Notes: a model not told the origin generated them from the sequence alone. A DNA stretch of 64,000 nt from an uncultured Desulfovibrio sp. (GCF_902477725.1 NZ_CABSIF010000003.1:1-64000); one strand, 5' to 3'; positions 52,802 to 62,507 are shown, counted from the first letter of the stretch. Numbers and translations: made by a program.

Positions 52802-53638
52802 TCAAGCCAGCTTGAGCAGTGCAGCACCACCGACAACCAACAGCACAGAAAATCCGCGCAAGGGCGTAAAACGCTCGTGCAGCAGCCACATGGCCAGCAG
52901 CATGCCAAAGATCACCGAAGTCTCGCGCAGGGCCGCCACAACAGCGATAGGTGCCAGGGTCATAGCCCAGAGGGCAATGCCGTATGAACCCATGCTTGCC
53001 AACCCGCCAAACGTACCTACAGCAATCCGCTTACGGGCATAGCGCACGTAGCTCCAGCCATGCCGCCACAGGATGTAAACATGCACGGGGAGCGCGTTGA
53101 TCAAAAAAATCCAGGTGGTGTAGGTCGCTGCGTTGCCGCTTTCGCGCGCACCAAGACCGTCCGCCAGCGTGTACCCCATGATGATGCATGAGGTGCGCAA
53201 CGAGATAAAAACTTCGCTCCACCCATAGCCACGGCGCATATTATCGGTGGCAAGGCACAGAATCCCCGCGCACAACGTAAGCACGCCGCACCATGCGCCC
53301 ACAGACATGTTCACGCCAAAGGCCAGCAGGGCCAGCGAGGTGAGCAAAGGCGCGCATCCGCGCATTACGGTGTAGGCAAAAGACATGTCTACCCGCTCAT
53401 ACGCGGCAGAAATGCAGATGTAATACCCGAGGTGGCACAGGCACGACATGCCAAGATAAGGCCACGCGGCCTGCGGCAGAGGCGGCAAAAAAGGCAACAG
53501 GCACAGCGCGCCCACGCAGGCGCCAAAGGCGTTCAAACCGGTTTCAAACAGCTTGTTCTCACCGCTTTTGACAATAATATTCCAAAGCGCGTGCAGAAAT
53601 GCGGCAAAGAGGATGGCGAGCAATATTGATGGGGACAT
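52802..53638 (-). CDS. EamA-family (DMT) transporter
   Basis: A 278-residue ten-helix permease with two EamA halves (MSPSILLAILFAAFLHALWNIIVK at the start, VVAALRETSVIFGMLLAMWLLHERFTPLRG near the end). Substrate unknown. I start at ATG 53638 with AAGG upstream; the open frame continues to 53962 but that part lacks coding character. Not related in context to the EamA gene at 5335. Confidence 0.8.
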   Translation of the reverse strand: MSPSILLAILFAAFLHALWNIIVKSGENKLFETGLNAFGACVGALCLLPFLPPLPQAAWPYLGMSCLCHLGYYICISAAYERVDMSFAYTVMRGCAPLLTSLALLAFGVNMSVGAWCGVLTLCAGILCLATDNMRRGYGWSEVFISLRTSCIIMGYTLADGLGARESGNAATYTTWIFLINALPVHVYILWRHGWSYVRYARKRIAVGTFGGLASMGSYGIALWAMTLAPIAVVAALRETSVIFGMLLAMWLLHERFTPLRGFSVLLVVGGAALLKLA

Positions 53639-54050
53639 GGGCCTTGCTACCTTTTTGCCGGGAGAATGCCAAGACCAGGCCGCTTGGTCCACCCAAAAAA
53701 GAGGGGCAATACTGTGAAGGCGCACGCCCATGCCGCGCCACATACATTGCGATAATGCGCCCTCAATCGCCAACGTGATTCCGTAAAACTCCTCGTGCAG
53801 GCATTGTTGCGTGCTATCATGGGCAGAACTGCGGCAGGCAATCGTTCCCGCCGCACTGGCCCGGTGTTTCGCCAGCGGTGCTGTGCGGGGGATGTTCTGC
53901 AAATATAACACGCAAGAGCCGTTATCCCTTTTGACTGCAAGAGCAAAAATCAATACGATCAAAATTCACAGCCGCCGCGCAGGTTCCGCACTCTTGCACG
54001 GCGCAATTTTTTTATCCTGCCCCAAACCAATCCCTCATGCGGAAGCAAAC
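53639..54050. other. Intergenic region between divergent genes
   Basis: About 410 bases between the EamA gene (-) and the diguanylate cyclase gene (+). Both strands are open for long stretches, but I find no ribosome site or family match. It must hold both promoters. Confidence 0.35.
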
Positions 54051-55295
54051 ATGCAGAAAGTTCTCATCGTTGAAGACAGCCGGACAACAGCGCGCTTTAT
54101 GGCGCACAATCTCAAGGAACAATTGGGGCTTTCCTACGAATGCGCTGAGGATCGCCAGCAGGCATTGAAACTGCTGGAGGACAATCCCTCGCAGTACTTT
54201 CTCGCCCTTTGCGACCTCAACCTGCCCGACGCTCCCAACGGCGAGATTGTCCCTGCCATCCTTGCCCGGCACATCCCTGTGGTGGTGGTCAGCGCCCATT
54301 TTGACGAAGACATCTATAAGCGCCTGATGTTGCAGGGCGTTACCGATTATATCGTCAAGCGCACCCCCGATGACATGATGTACCTCATGCGTGTGGTGAG
54401 CCGCCTGCGCGCCAATAGCGGCGTTGAAGCCCTGATTGTGGACGATTCCAACCTCTGGTGCATGCAGGTATCCGAGTTGCTGCGGCGCCAGCGCATCACC
54501 GCTTACACGGCAGGCAATGGCCTGGAAGCCTTGCAGATTCTCAAGGAGCACCCTGGCATACGCATTGTGCTGGCTGACCACTACATGCCCGGCATGGACG
54601 GCATCAAGCTCACCGCCGCCATCCGCAAAACCCACACCATGGACGAGCTGTCCATTATTGTCATTTCTGTGGGTACGGACGCGGGAGCACAATTTCTGCG
54701 GTCAGGGGCCAACGATTACGTATTCAAAACATCCTCCTTTGAGGAACTTTTGTGCCGTATTTCCATGAATCTTGACATTCAGGATCTTATCCGTAAAAAC
54801 CGCGCCCTTGCAGAGCGTGATGCCCTCACCAACCTGCTGGTGCGCCGTCAGTTTTTCTCTGAAGCGCAAGAGGCTGTGGCCGAGGCAAGAAAAGAACGTC
54901 GGGCCATGGCCGCCGCCATGATTGATGTGGATTATTTTAAACAGGTCAATGACCGTTACGGGCACCTGGCGGGCGATATTGCCCTGCGGCAGCTTGGCGG
55001 CATGCTGCGCGACGAGTTTCCGGAGCCATACATTTGCGGACGTTACGGCGGCGAAGAATTTTGCGTGGTCGCGCCGAGAATGGATAAAAACGACTTCGCC
55101 CGAAGGCTTGAAAATTTTCGCACTTCCGTTAGTTCAAAACCAGTGCAGATCGGTGCGCTCAGCATAGCCATTTCTGTTTCCATCGGCATGGCCGAACAAA
55201 AGGCCAGCGACCTCGAATCGCTCATCAATGCGGCCGATGCCCAGCTTTACACAGCCAAACGGGAAGGGCGCGACCGCTTTATCTGGCAAGCATAA
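54051..55295 (+). CDS. REC-REC-GGDEF response regulator, diguanylate cyclase
   Basis: A 414-residue cytoplasmic signalling protein. Two receiver domains in tandem: first (4-120) with phospho-acceptor Asp in LCDLNLPD; second (126-243) with VLADHYMPGMDG and Lys in FKTSS. A GGDEF domain (from about 255) carries DVDYFKQVNDRYGHLAGD and the active GGEEF signature, so c-di-GMP synthesis is expected. The PleD-like layout implies control by phosphorylation and dimerisation. No histidine kinase gene is close. The start at 54051 follows GGAAG. Confidence 0.9.
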   Translation: MQKVLIVEDSRTTARFMAHNLKEQLGLSYECAEDRQQALKLLEDNPSQYFLALCDLNLPDAPNGEIVPAILARHIPVVVVSAHFDEDIYKRLMLQGVTDYIVKRTPDDMMYLMRVVSRLRANSGVEALIVDDSNLWCMQVSELLRRQRITAYTAGNGLEALQILKEHPGIRIVLADHYMPGMDGIKLTAAIRKTHTMDELSIIVISVGTDAGAQFLRSGANDYVFKTSSFEELLCRISMNLDIQDLIRKNRALAERDALTNLLVRRQFFSEAQEAVAEARKERRAMAAAMIDVDYFKQVNDRYGHLAGDIALRQLGGMLRDEFPEPYICGRYGGEEFCVVAPRMDKNDFARRLENFRTSVSSKPVQIGALSIAISVSIGMAEQKASDLESLINAADAQLYTAKREGRDRFIWQA

Positions 55296-55348
55296 GCCAG
55301 CGCTGGCGCGACACCATACTGAAACTCTCTTTGTTCAAAGGAACATCC

Positions 55349-56569
55349 ATGCACTGCCAGAACCTTCTGTTCGATCCCGCCCGCATTCCTTCGCCCTGTT
55401 TTGTTCTGGACGAAGCGCAGCTTCTGGCCAATGCCGCCACTCTGGGCGCAGTTCAGGAACGCACCGGGGCCAAGATTCTTCTTGCGCTCAAGGGTTACGC
55501 AGCCTGGGCAACCTTTCCGCTCCTTTCGCGCACCAAGGGGCACGGCCCCTTGTGGGGAGCCTGCGCAAGTTCTGTGGACGAAGCGCGGCTGGCGCGGGAG
55601 GACTTTGGGGGCGAGGTGCATGCCTTTGCCGCTGCATGGAACCGGCGCGAGATGGCCGAGCTGCTTACCCTTGTGGATCACCTGGTATTCAACTCCATTG
55701 CCCAGTGGCGCGAATTCGCACCCGCAGTGACCATGCAGAACAAGAGCCGCTGCCCGGACCGCCAGATTCAGTGCGGCCTGCGCATCAACCCAGAGCATTC
55801 CGAGGGCGCAGCCGCCATCTACAACCCCTGCTCACCAGGCTCGCGTCTGGGTATCAGACCCAAAGACTTTGACCCTGCGGCCCTGGAGGGCATTTCCGGG
55901 CTTCATTTCCATACCCTGTGCGAACAGGGGGCAGATGCCCTTGAGCGCACCCTGAGGGCCGTTGAACACCATTTTGGACAATGGTTGCCGCAATGCCGCT
56001 GGATCAACTTTGGCGGCGGGCACCACATCACCAAGCCCGGCTATGATCTTGATCTGCTCTGCCGCTGCCTGACCGACTGGCGCGACCGCTACAACGCGCA
56101 GATATACCTTGAGCCAGGCGAGGCTGTGGCTCTGGACGCAGGCTGGCTTGTGGCAACAGTGCTGGACGTGGTGCAGGCCGACATGCCTGTGGCCATTCTT
56201 GATATCGGCGTTCCCTGCCACATGCCCGATGTCATTGAAATGCCCTACCGTCCGCGTGTGCGCTACGAATCAGCACATGTGGCAGAACTGGCAGGCGAGG
56301 CCGGAGAACAGGCCTGGACATGCCGCCTTGCCGGAAAATCTTGTCTGGCGGGCGATGTGGCCGGTGAATACTCTTTCAACGCGCCTCTTGTGCCCGGCCA
56401 GCGGCTTGTGTTTGAAGACATGGCCATCTACAGCATGGTCAAAACCACCACATTCAACGGTCTGCGCTTGCCATCCATCGGCATTTGCGAAGCTGATGCA
56501 TCGGGCGACACGCGCTTTCGCATGTTGCGGGAATTTGGCTACCAGGATTTTAGAACGCGGCTTTCATAA
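55349..56569 (+). CDS. nspC: Carboxynorspermidine/carboxyspermidine decarboxylase
   Basis: A 406-residue PLP enzyme of the alanine-racemase-fold group. ILLALKGYAAWA holds the PLP Lys near residue 45; GLHFHTLCEQ, NFGGGHHITK and YLEPGEAVALDAGWLVATVLD are NspC motifs. It makes spermidine or norspermidine from the carboxy form. The usual partner, carboxyspermidine dehydrogenase, is not in the window. Start 55349 follows AAAGGAAC; terminator downstream. Confidence 0.93.
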   Translation: MHCQNLLFDPARIPSPCFVLDEAQLLANAATLGAVQERTGAKILLALKGYAAWATFPLLSRTKGHGPLWGACASSVDEARLAREDFGGEVHAFAAAWNRREMAELLTLVDHLVFNSIAQWREFAPAVTMQNKSRCPDRQIQCGLRINPEHSEGAAAIYNPCSPGSRLGIRPKDFDPAALEGISGLHFHTLCEQGADALERTLRAVEHHFGQWLPQCRWINFGGGHHITKPGYDLDLLCRCLTDWRDRYNAQIYLEPGEAVALDAGWLVATVLDVVQADMPVAILDIGVPCHMPDVIEMPYRPRVRYESAHVAELAGEAGEQAWTCRLAGKSCLAGDVAGEYSFNAPLVPGQRLVFEDMAIYSMVKTTTFNGLRLPSIGICEADASGDTRFRMLREFGYQDFRTRLS

Positions 56570-56612
56570 GCGGACAGAACTGTCCACGAATCATTCTCTG
56601 TTGGAAAGCAGA

Positions 56613-56645
56613 AAGGCCCGGATTGTTGATCCGGGCCTTTCATTT
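56613..56645 (+). terminator. nspC terminator
   Basis: AAAGGCCCGGAT pairs with ATCCGGGCCTTT around TGTTG, then CATTTG. Confidence 0.85.
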
Positions 56646-56756
56646 GTACTTCCCTGTGGGGGGGAGGACAGTGGAAAATCTGGAGGCATGCTCTCATGCC
56701 ATAGCTGAATTACACGCCTTTGGCAGAGCAATGTCAAAAGAAACATTAATCCCGTA

Positions 56757-57791
56757 TCAGGAGGCCGGAGCCTGCGCCGGGGAAAGAGCGGAGCCTTCTC
56801 TCGGCTGGACTGCACTGCTGCCAGCAGGCTGGGGAGCATCCTGCGCGGGATGCGCGGCAGTGCCCGGCAATGCGGCTTGCCCGGCCATCTCAGGGCTTGG
56901 GCTTTCCTCCAGTTGCCAAGGGGTGCTGCTGCGCGCCAGAGGGATATCAGCCGAACCGGCAGGGAAGCTGTGCGGCGGCAGTTCTTCTGACTGATGCACA
57001 CCTTCAACCTGATGCCGGGCGACCATGGAAGGCTCATCCATGCCGGGTGCGCCGCGCTTGACGCGCGTCATGAGCAGGCCGGGTTCGGGATCCATAAGCC
57101 CCTCAAGATAGTCGGTCACGGTCACAAAACGCTGACAACCGCCAGCGCGCAGATCACGGATGATGCGCGGCAGGTCGTCCACAGTGCGCTTGTGCGAATC
57201 GTGGAACAAAAAGATACCGCGTAGGGTACCCGGCGCGTAGACCGTGCCCCTGTTGTTGCGCAGGGTGGCGTAATTGTCTGGCAGGCGCTGCCAGTCGCGG
57301 CTGTCCATGGACCAGAGCATGAGGGAAAGCCCAAGACCGGCCGCAACTTTTTCAGTAGCGGCGTCATACGAGCCATAGGGCGGGCGCATGAACTGGGGCG
57401 AGGCCCCAAGGTTGCGCAATATGGTATCTGTGCGGCGCAGTTCTTCTTCTTTGCGAGCAAGGCTGACTACGCGCAGATTGGGGTGCGAATAGGAGTGGTT
57501 GCCCACTTCATGACCCTCGGCAATGACGCGCTTTACTATGTCGGGATGGCGCTCGGCCTGGTTGCCCAACATGAAAAACGTGGCGGGGATGCCGTATTCT
57601 CCCAGCATGTCCAGCAGATGCGGCGTGTTTATCGACGGGCCGTCATCAAAGGTAAGGGCGCACAGGTTCTCCCGCATGGGTTGATCCATGATGACGTTGC
57701 CTTCCACCACACGCGCCTGCGCCGACTGGGCAGCAAGCCCAACTGCAAAAAAGCAGGCCGCCAGGCATATCTGCTTGAAAAAAAATCTCAT
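56757..57791 (-). CDS. Polysaccharide deacetylase (NodB/CE4 domain), exported
   Basis: A 344-residue protein. The signal peptide ends in AQSAQA (about 26). The CE4 domain follows: LTFDDGPS (motif 1, D-D), HSYSHPN (motif 2, His pair), RPPYGSYD (motif 3), WSMDSRDW (motif 4) and FLFHDSH (motif 5), all intact. It should remove N- or O-acetyl groups from peptidoglycan or another surface glycan. The C-terminal 110 residues are Pro/Ala/Ser-rich and probably disordered. Confidence 0.92.
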   Translation of the reverse strand: MRFFFKQICLAACFFAVGLAAQSAQARVVEGNVIMDQPMRENLCALTFDDGPSINTPHLLDMLGEYGIPATFFMLGNQAERHPDIVKRVIAEGHEVGNHSYSHPNLRVVSLARKEEELRRTDTILRNLGASPQFMRPPYGSYDAATEKVAAGLGLSLMLWSMDSRDWQRLPDNYATLRNNRGTVYAPGTLRGIFLFHDSHKRTVDDLPRIIRDLRAGGCQRFVTVTDYLEGLMDPEPGLLMTRVKRGAPGMDEPSMVARHQVEGVHQSEELPPHSFPAGSADIPLARSSTPWQLEESPSPEMAGQAALPGTAAHPAQDAPQPAGSSAVQPREGSALSPAQAPAS

Positions 57792-58052
57792 TTTTCTTGT
57801 GCCTCAACAGCGAATTGCCCAAAACAGAAAACCGCCTCCACGGCGGCGCGTCCACTGTGCTGCTTTTGCGCCGGAAGCGCGAAAACAGCGGCGTTCAGCG
57901 ATCTGTAATGTGCTAAGGGAGGTCTAGCACTCCCCAAGAAGCACCGCAACACAAGCAAAAGGACATAATGGGGCATTTTTTTAACTTTTTCTTAAAAATC
58001 AGCATGTTAAAATTTTTGCTTTGTAAAAATTTTTTTACTTTATTTTTTTCGC

Positions 58053-58081
58053 TTGACTCTGAGGGGGTGTTTGCGTAGAAC
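58053..58081 (+). promoter_or_regulatory. Promoter of the tRNA-Val/tRNA-Asp operon
   Basis: TTGACT and TAGAAC are 17 bases apart and lie 16 bases before tRNA-Val. The preceding 80 bases are A/T-rich, like an UP element. Confidence 0.75.
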
Positions 58082-58096
58082 TCATTTTCGCCGGGA

Positions 58097-58172
58097 GGGC
58101 AGTTAGCTCAGCTGGTAGAGCACCGCCTTCACACGGCGGGGGCCACAGGTTCAAGTCCTGTACTGCCCACCA
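58097..58172 (+). tRNA. tRNA-Val (anticodon CAC)
   Basis: A 76-nt cloverleaf with encoded CCA. Acceptor GGGCAGT/ACTGCCC; anticodon stem CCGCC/GGCGG around TTCACAC, hence CAC. Confidence 0.96.
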
Positions 58173-58183
58173 TCCCAAAAAAC

Positions 58184-58260
<77 letters not shown>

Positions 58261-58267
58261 GAAGTCA

Positions 58268-58303
58268 CCGGGAGGTCAGATCACTGACCTCCCGTTTCTT
58301 TTA
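58268..58303 (+). terminator. Terminator of the tRNA operon
   Basis: CGGGAGGTCAG pairs with CTGACCTCCCG around ATCA, followed by TTTCTTTT. Confidence 0.92.
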
Positions 58304-58328
58304 TCTGTAGCCCACGCGCAATAATTCA

Positions 58329-58362
58329 AGGGCCGTCCGCAACTGCGGGCGGCCCTGTTTTT
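58329..58362. terminator. Second hairpin before the efflux operon end
   Basis: AGGGCCGTCCGC pairs with GCGGGCGGCCCT around AACT, followed by GTTTTTA on the plus strand. A back-up terminator or one shared with the convergent operon. Confidence 0.75.
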
Positions 58363-58392
58363 ATCCATTATGAAAACCCTGAGGCCTCGCTG

Positions 58393-59328
58393 TCAGTCCT
58401 TGCGACGGCTCCCGCCGTCTGCAAGGAACCGCACAACGACCCTTTGTCCTATCAGCAGGCTGCCAGCCTCAAGGGTCGTCACCACTTCTACAACCCTTGT
58501 GTCTTGCTTTTCTGCCGGATCTTCCGGCGGCAGGCGCTGGCCCACTACCCGTCCGATTCGCAGCACAGTGCCGCTCATCGTGTGAAACTGATCGCTCTCG
58601 GGCACAATAAGCACACGCTGCCCCGGCGAGGCTTGCGACAGATACTGCTCGTCCAATTCTGCCCGAACAATCAACGGGCTATTGGGCACAAAGCTGAACA
58701 GGGGGGTCACATTCAGGGTACTCACCCCGTTACCCGGACGCGCCTGCCGCTGCACAATGCGGCCATCAAGCGGCGCAACAATCCTGTACTCGTTGACTTC
58801 ATTCTGCGCGACCACTACGCGGGCACGGGCCACCTCCACTGCGGCAATACTACTGCGCAGATCGACTTCAGCTACCACAAGGGTATCCCCCGCCTGATCA
58901 AATTCTCGCATGGCCACAGCCCTGGTTTTGATCATGGGGCGCAGACGTTCCAGCTCCCTCTGCGCCGCGCGCAACACGATTTCGTTACGCCGCACCTGAA
59001 GCTCTGTATGCCTCAACTCCTGCTCCGCAAGATTCAGCCTGTTGCGCGCGAGGCTGTCATCCAGACAAGCCAGCACGCGGCCAGCCTGCACCGTTTCCCC
59101 TTCCTCGGCCATCACAGCGGTAATTACGCCGTCCCTGCGGGCAGCAAGCTTGATCACGCCTCCTTCCACATCCACACGACCCTTGGCGCTGGCCAGCACT
59201 TCCGCAATTGGGGCTGAGGGCATTTCCCGCCTCTGACCGGCTGCCAGCAAAGACCCCCAGGACACGCACAGTATGATGCAAAGCACGACTCCGCACATTT
59301 TTTTTGCACGCACGGTAAGACTGTTCAT
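58393..59328 (-). CDS. HlyD-family periplasmic adaptor, DevB-like
   Basis: A 311-residue membrane-fusion protein with an N-terminal membrane anchor or signal peptide (about 12-31). Barrel-sandwich halves (KLAARRDGVITAVMAEEGETVQAG and IVAPLDGRIVQRQARPGNGV) flank a short coiled coil (about 90-180). It bridges the ABC transporter encoded upstream to an outer-membrane channel. Last gene of a three-gene operon, permease-ATPase-adaptor. Confidence 0.87.
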   Translation of the reverse strand: MNSLTVRAKKMCGVVLCIILCVSWGSLLAAGQRREMPSAPIAEVLASAKGRVDVEGGVIKLAARRDGVITAVMAEEGETVQAGRVLACLDDSLARNRLNLAEQELRHTELQVRRNEIVLRAAQRELERLRPMIKTRAVAMREFDQAGDTLVVAEVDLRSSIAAVEVARARVVVAQNEVNEYRIVAPLDGRIVQRQARPGNGVSTLNVTPLFSFVPNSPLIVRAELDEQYLSQASPGQRVLIVPESDQFHTMSGTVLRIGRVVGQRLPPEDPAEKQDTRVVEVVTTLEAGSLLIGQRVVVRFLADGGSRRKD

Positions 59329-59348
59329 TTGTACTCCACGGAAATTAC

Positions 59349-60044
59349 TTACGGATTACGGTGATCCTGCTTTAAAATGCCGTCTTCAAGATGAATAACC
59401 CTGTCGGCGTGGGAAAGCAGACGCGGATCATGCGTGACGCCTAGCACGGTTGCATTGTGCTGTCCGGCAATGCTTTGAAGCAGGGTTATGACGGTTTCGC
59501 TGTTGGCCTTATCAAGAGCGGAAGTTGGTTCATCGGCAAAAATCATCTGCGGCCTTTTGACAAACGCGCGGGCTATGGCAACGCGCTGTTTTTCGCCGCC
59601 AGAAAGCTCAAAGGGCCGTAAATGGCAACGCCCGCCAAGCCCAACTTCTTCCAGAGCCTGCCTCGCCCTGTCTCTGGCCTCCTCCCCCTGAATGCCCATA
59701 TACTGGAGAGGCAGGGTTACGTTATCCAATGCGCTTAGCGAGCCGAAAAGGTTGAAGCCCTGGAAGATGAACCCGCAATGCTCCAGACGAAACATATCCA
59801 GTTCCTCTTCACCCAAGCTCCACAAATTAGTGCCAAGAGCCATAACGCTTCCGGTATCTGGGTGCAGCAAACCAGACAGTATGGAAAGCATGGTGCTTTT
59901 TCCTGAACCTGAAGGCCCCACAAGCAGGGTGAGTTCGCCTGAGAACACGTTGAGCGAACTCTGTTTGATCACCTGCTGCGAAATACTGCCCGAAACAAAG
60001 GCCTTTGATATGTCCATGGCCTGTAATGTGGGAATTTTGGACAC
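59349..60044 (-). CDS. ABC transporter ATPase, DevA/MacB-like
   Basis: A 231-residue ATPase: Walker A GPSGSGKST, Q-loop IFQGFNLF, signature LSGGEKQRVAIARAFVKRP, Walker B MIFADEPTSALD, H-loop VTHDPR. LolD/MacB/DevA class. I propose GTG 60044 as start (SKIPTLQAMD) because TAGGAG lies upstream and it starts 10 bases after the permease stop; an upstream frame overlaps the permease gene. Confidence 0.9.
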   Translation of the reverse strand: MSKIPTLQAMDISKAFVSGSISQQVIKQSSLNVFSGELTLLVGPSGSGKSTMLSILSGLLHPDTGSVMALGTNLWSLGEEELDMFRLEHCGFIFQGFNLFGSLSALDNVTLPLQYMGIQGEEARDRARQALEEVGLGGRCHLRPFELSGGEKQRVAIARAFVKRPQMIFADEPTSALDKANSETVITLLQSIAGQHNATVLGVTHDPRLLSHADRVIHLEDGILKQDHRNP

Positions 60045-60054
60045 TGCAAGGCTC

Positions 60055-61179
60055 CTAGCGCAAAAGCGTGACCGGTTCGGTGTTGAGCAAAGGTTTAAGC
60101 GCAAGCAGACCGGAACCTGCTGCAATGGCCATCATGATCAGAGCATTTCCTGCCAGCAGCCACACAGGAAAAGCCATGGCGATATTGGCGCTCTCGCCCA
60201 GGAGGGCAATGGCAACGGTGAGCGCAGCCGTGAGCAGCAGTCCAATAAAGCCAATCCAGGCAGCCTGCTCGATGACCACGCAACGCAGGCTGCGCCTGGA
60301 CACTCCCAAAGCCCGCAAGGCCGCAAATTCCTTGATGGATGCGGTGATGGCCGCTGAAAGGGTCTGACTGGTGATTACCACGCCCACAAGCAGGGCCAGC
60401 AAGGAAGCAAAGCCGGTCCCCACACCGCTGCCTGATTCAAAAAGCCAGTAAACCTGAGACTGAACAGAAAAATCCTCAGCCTGCCACACGCTGTAGCGCG
60501 AAACAAGACCAGAATCAGCAATTTCCTTCTGCACCTCTTCTGCGGCAAAGCCAGGCTTGAGACGCACCATGTAATACGTTGTCTGGTTGGCAGTTTCTGG
60601 AGCAAGCCGCCGTGCCGTAGCAAGCGAGGCCAGCATGTTCACACCGCCAATGGCACGCAGCCCCTTGATTGTGCCGGCGATACGCACCCTTTTGCCGTTG
60701 ATTTCCACCAGGGTGCTGCCGTCTGCGCCAAGTTTGTTTGCATCTGCTACGTCAATGAACACGGCATCTGGTTCGCGCAGCAAGGCACGCTGTTTTGGCG
60801 TGAGCAGCCGCGAAAAGGCCGAGGCCTCCCCGCTGGTATCAATGCCGTTGATAATCACAGAGACGGGCACGCCATCTGCCCTTCGCAGATCGCCGTAAGC
60901 GCTGACAAACCTTTCAACATAGGCAACGCCCGGATGCATCCAGGCTCTGATGTCGGCGCTCTGGCTCACAGCCCGGCCAAGATCCACACTTGCCGTGTTG
61001 CGAAAACCAATCCACAGTTCTGCCGTTGACTGATCCAGCGGAACAGACACCGTATTGAACAAACCGAGCAATAGGGCCAGCTGTACCACAGTCAAAAGCC
61101 CGGCAAAGGTAACTGCCAGCACTGCGGCCAGATAGCGCCGCCACTCGTATAAAAGGCTCGAACGCGCGATGGAAACCAT
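60055..61179 (-). CDS. ABC transporter permease, DevC/FtsX-like
   Basis: A 374-residue permease with one N-terminal helix, a large periplasmic part (about 45-250) and three C-terminal helices, the DevC/MacB arrangement. The FtsX-type segment IKEFAALRALGVSRRSLR is visible. First gene of the efflux operon. The start at 61179 follows GGTGGGG. The promoter region carries a sequence like that upstream of the TetR gene. Confidence 0.87.
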   Translation of the reverse strand: MVSIARSSLLYEWRRYLAAVLAVTFAGLLTVVQLALLLGLFNTVSVPLDQSTAELWIGFRNTASVDLGRAVSQSADIRAWMHPGVAYVERFVSAYGDLRRADGVPVSVIINGIDTSGEASAFSRLLTPKQRALLREPDAVFIDVADANKLGADGSTLVEINGKRVRIAGTIKGLRAIGGVNMLASLATARRLAPETANQTTYYMVRLKPGFAAEEVQKEIADSGLVSRYSVWQAEDFSVQSQVYWLFESGSGVGTGFASLLALLVGVVITSQTLSAAITASIKEFAALRALGVSRRSLRCVVIEQAAWIGFIGLLLTAALTVAIALLGESANIAMAFPVWLLAGNALIMMAIAAGSGLLALKPLLNTEPVTLLR

Positions 61180-61210
61180 GTATGCCCCACCATAAACGGA
61201 GTACTCCGTC

Positions 61211-61232
61211 ATTTTATTAAACGAACATTCGC
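61211..61232. promoter_or_regulatory. Candidate TetR operator before the efflux operon
   Basis: ATTTTATTAAACGAACATTC here resembles CTTTTATTAATAAACGAAGTGTTC at 61871-61895 (shared TTTTATTAA and AACGAA..TTC). One repressor, the TetR gene between, may bind both. Confidence 0.5.
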
Positions 61233-61257
61233 ACAGCACAAAATGCTGTGGGACACC

Positions 61258-61854
61258 CTAGGCTGCCAGAATAAAGCTTTTGATAAGGTCTGAAATGGCC
61301 TGAGCCGAGGCTTCATAATCGATATCCATGCCGAGGTCTGCATCAAATTGCACCCCGGTATACAAAATAAGCAACAAGTTGGCAGCGCCTTTAGGGTTGA
61401 GATCACAGCGCACCCAGCCTTCGGCCTGCCCTTGCGCCAGCAGGGCAGCAAGGGCCGCTTCCAGCTTGGCAGATGAAGCGGCAAGCTCCTTTCTGCCTTC
61501 CGGACTGCGAGAGAGTTCAAGCCAGCTCTCTGTTGCCAGCCCGTACCCACTGGGGCGGAGCATTTCGTGCAATTCTTCTGCCGTCAGCGTGGCCAATCCC
61601 TCTACGGACTGTCGCTGGGCCAGAGCCAGCAAATCCTCATCGTTGGCCTTCATTTCTGCCTCAATAATAGCCTCGATGATTTCTTTTTTCGATTTGAAAT
61701 AACGAAACAGTGTTCCCGCGCTTGTTTTGGCCTCGGTGCAGATGTCTTCCGTTCTGGCAAGATGAAAGCCCTTGGCCCGGAACACGCGGGCCGCAGCCTG
61801 CAAAATTTCCTCGCGCCGCTGGATTTCAAGCTTTTCATTTTTTGGTCGGGCCAT
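61258..61854 (-). CDS. TetR-family repressor
   Basis: A 198-residue regulator. The DNA-binding domain is typical: RREEILQAAARVFRAKGFHLARTEDICTEAKTSAGTLFRYFKSKKEIIEAII (about 14-65). The C-terminal ligand domain is variable. Start 61854 (MARPKNEK) follows AGGAG. It is upstream of and codirectional with the efflux operon, so it is the likely local repressor, releasing on binding an exported compound (inference). Confidence 0.9.
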   Translation of the reverse strand: MARPKNEKLEIQRREEILQAAARVFRAKGFHLARTEDICTEAKTSAGTLFRYFKSKKEIIEAIIEAEMKANDEDLLALAQRQSVEGLATLTAEELHEMLRPSGYGLATESWLELSRSPEGRKELAASSAKLEAALAALLAQGQAEGWVRCDLNPKGAANLLLILYTGVQFDADLGMDIDYEASAQAISDLIKSFILAA

Positions 61855-61870
61855 GGGAAGTCTCCTGCAC

Positions 61871-61895
61871 CTTTTATTAATAAACGAAGTGTTCA
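61871..61895. promoter_or_regulatory. Candidate TetR operator before the TetR gene
   Basis: CTTTTATTAATAAACGAAGTGTTC lies 17 bases upstream of the start and matches the sequence in front of the efflux operon. Confidence 0.5.
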
Positions 61896-62083
61896 CTCCT
61901 ATTATAAATTCTTTACCCGCATGTCAACAGCCATACTTCATCCAACCGACAATACCATTTAAAGCTCGCTGATTGGCGAAAACTGACTCGCGCCGAGGGG
62001 GTCCAGTCTGTTATATGAAAATGATTGATGGCTAACGGTTGAACCGATGTCAGCCTTCAATGATGCCGTCTTTCCATCCGCCT

Positions 62084-62434
62084 CTATTCATCCGCATTTT
62101 TCTTGCCGTACTCCTCGGCATACGCCGCCAGAATCTCAGCGATCATCCGGCCAAATCTGGGCTGCAATTCCTGGCAACGCGGAGTATTTTTGAGCGCAAC
62201 ACCGCTTCTCTCGCTGCGGATCAGACCGGCCTCACGCAATATCCTGAAATGCTGCGAAAGGGTCGACTTGGGTATGGCCCTGTCCGGCATGTTCAGGAAG
62301 TCAGAGCACGTTTTGGGTGAACTTGAGCGTATGATTTCCTTGAGAATCTGTACGCGCACAGGGTCAGAAAGGGCGTGCAGGAGACCTTCGACCGTTACGT
62401 CTTCAACAGCCGGATGGTGCAGGGTTTTCATCAT
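62084..62434 (-). CDS. ArsR-family transcriptional regulator
   Basis: A 116-residue winged-helix protein: LLHALSDPVRVQILKEIIRSS, then IPKSTLSQHFRILREAGLIRSERSGVALKNT. The usual metal-binding Cys pair (ELCVCDL) is missing, and a single Cys lies before the recognition helix (KTCSDFL), so it may sense redox or another signal instead of metal. Start at 62434 follows AGGAAAA. Divergent from the MBL-fold gene. Confidence 0.87.
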   Translation of the reverse strand: MMKTLHHPAVEDVTVEGLLHALSDPVRVQILKEIIRSSSPKTCSDFLNMPDRAIPKSTLSQHFRILREAGLIRSERSGVALKNTPRCQELQPRFGRMIAEILAAYAEEYGKKNADE

Positions 62435-62507
62435 TTTTTCCTGGTATAAAGGCAAGAGGGCGACTCAGACGTCAACCTGTGTACAGATGTATTGACACCC
62501 GCCCCAA

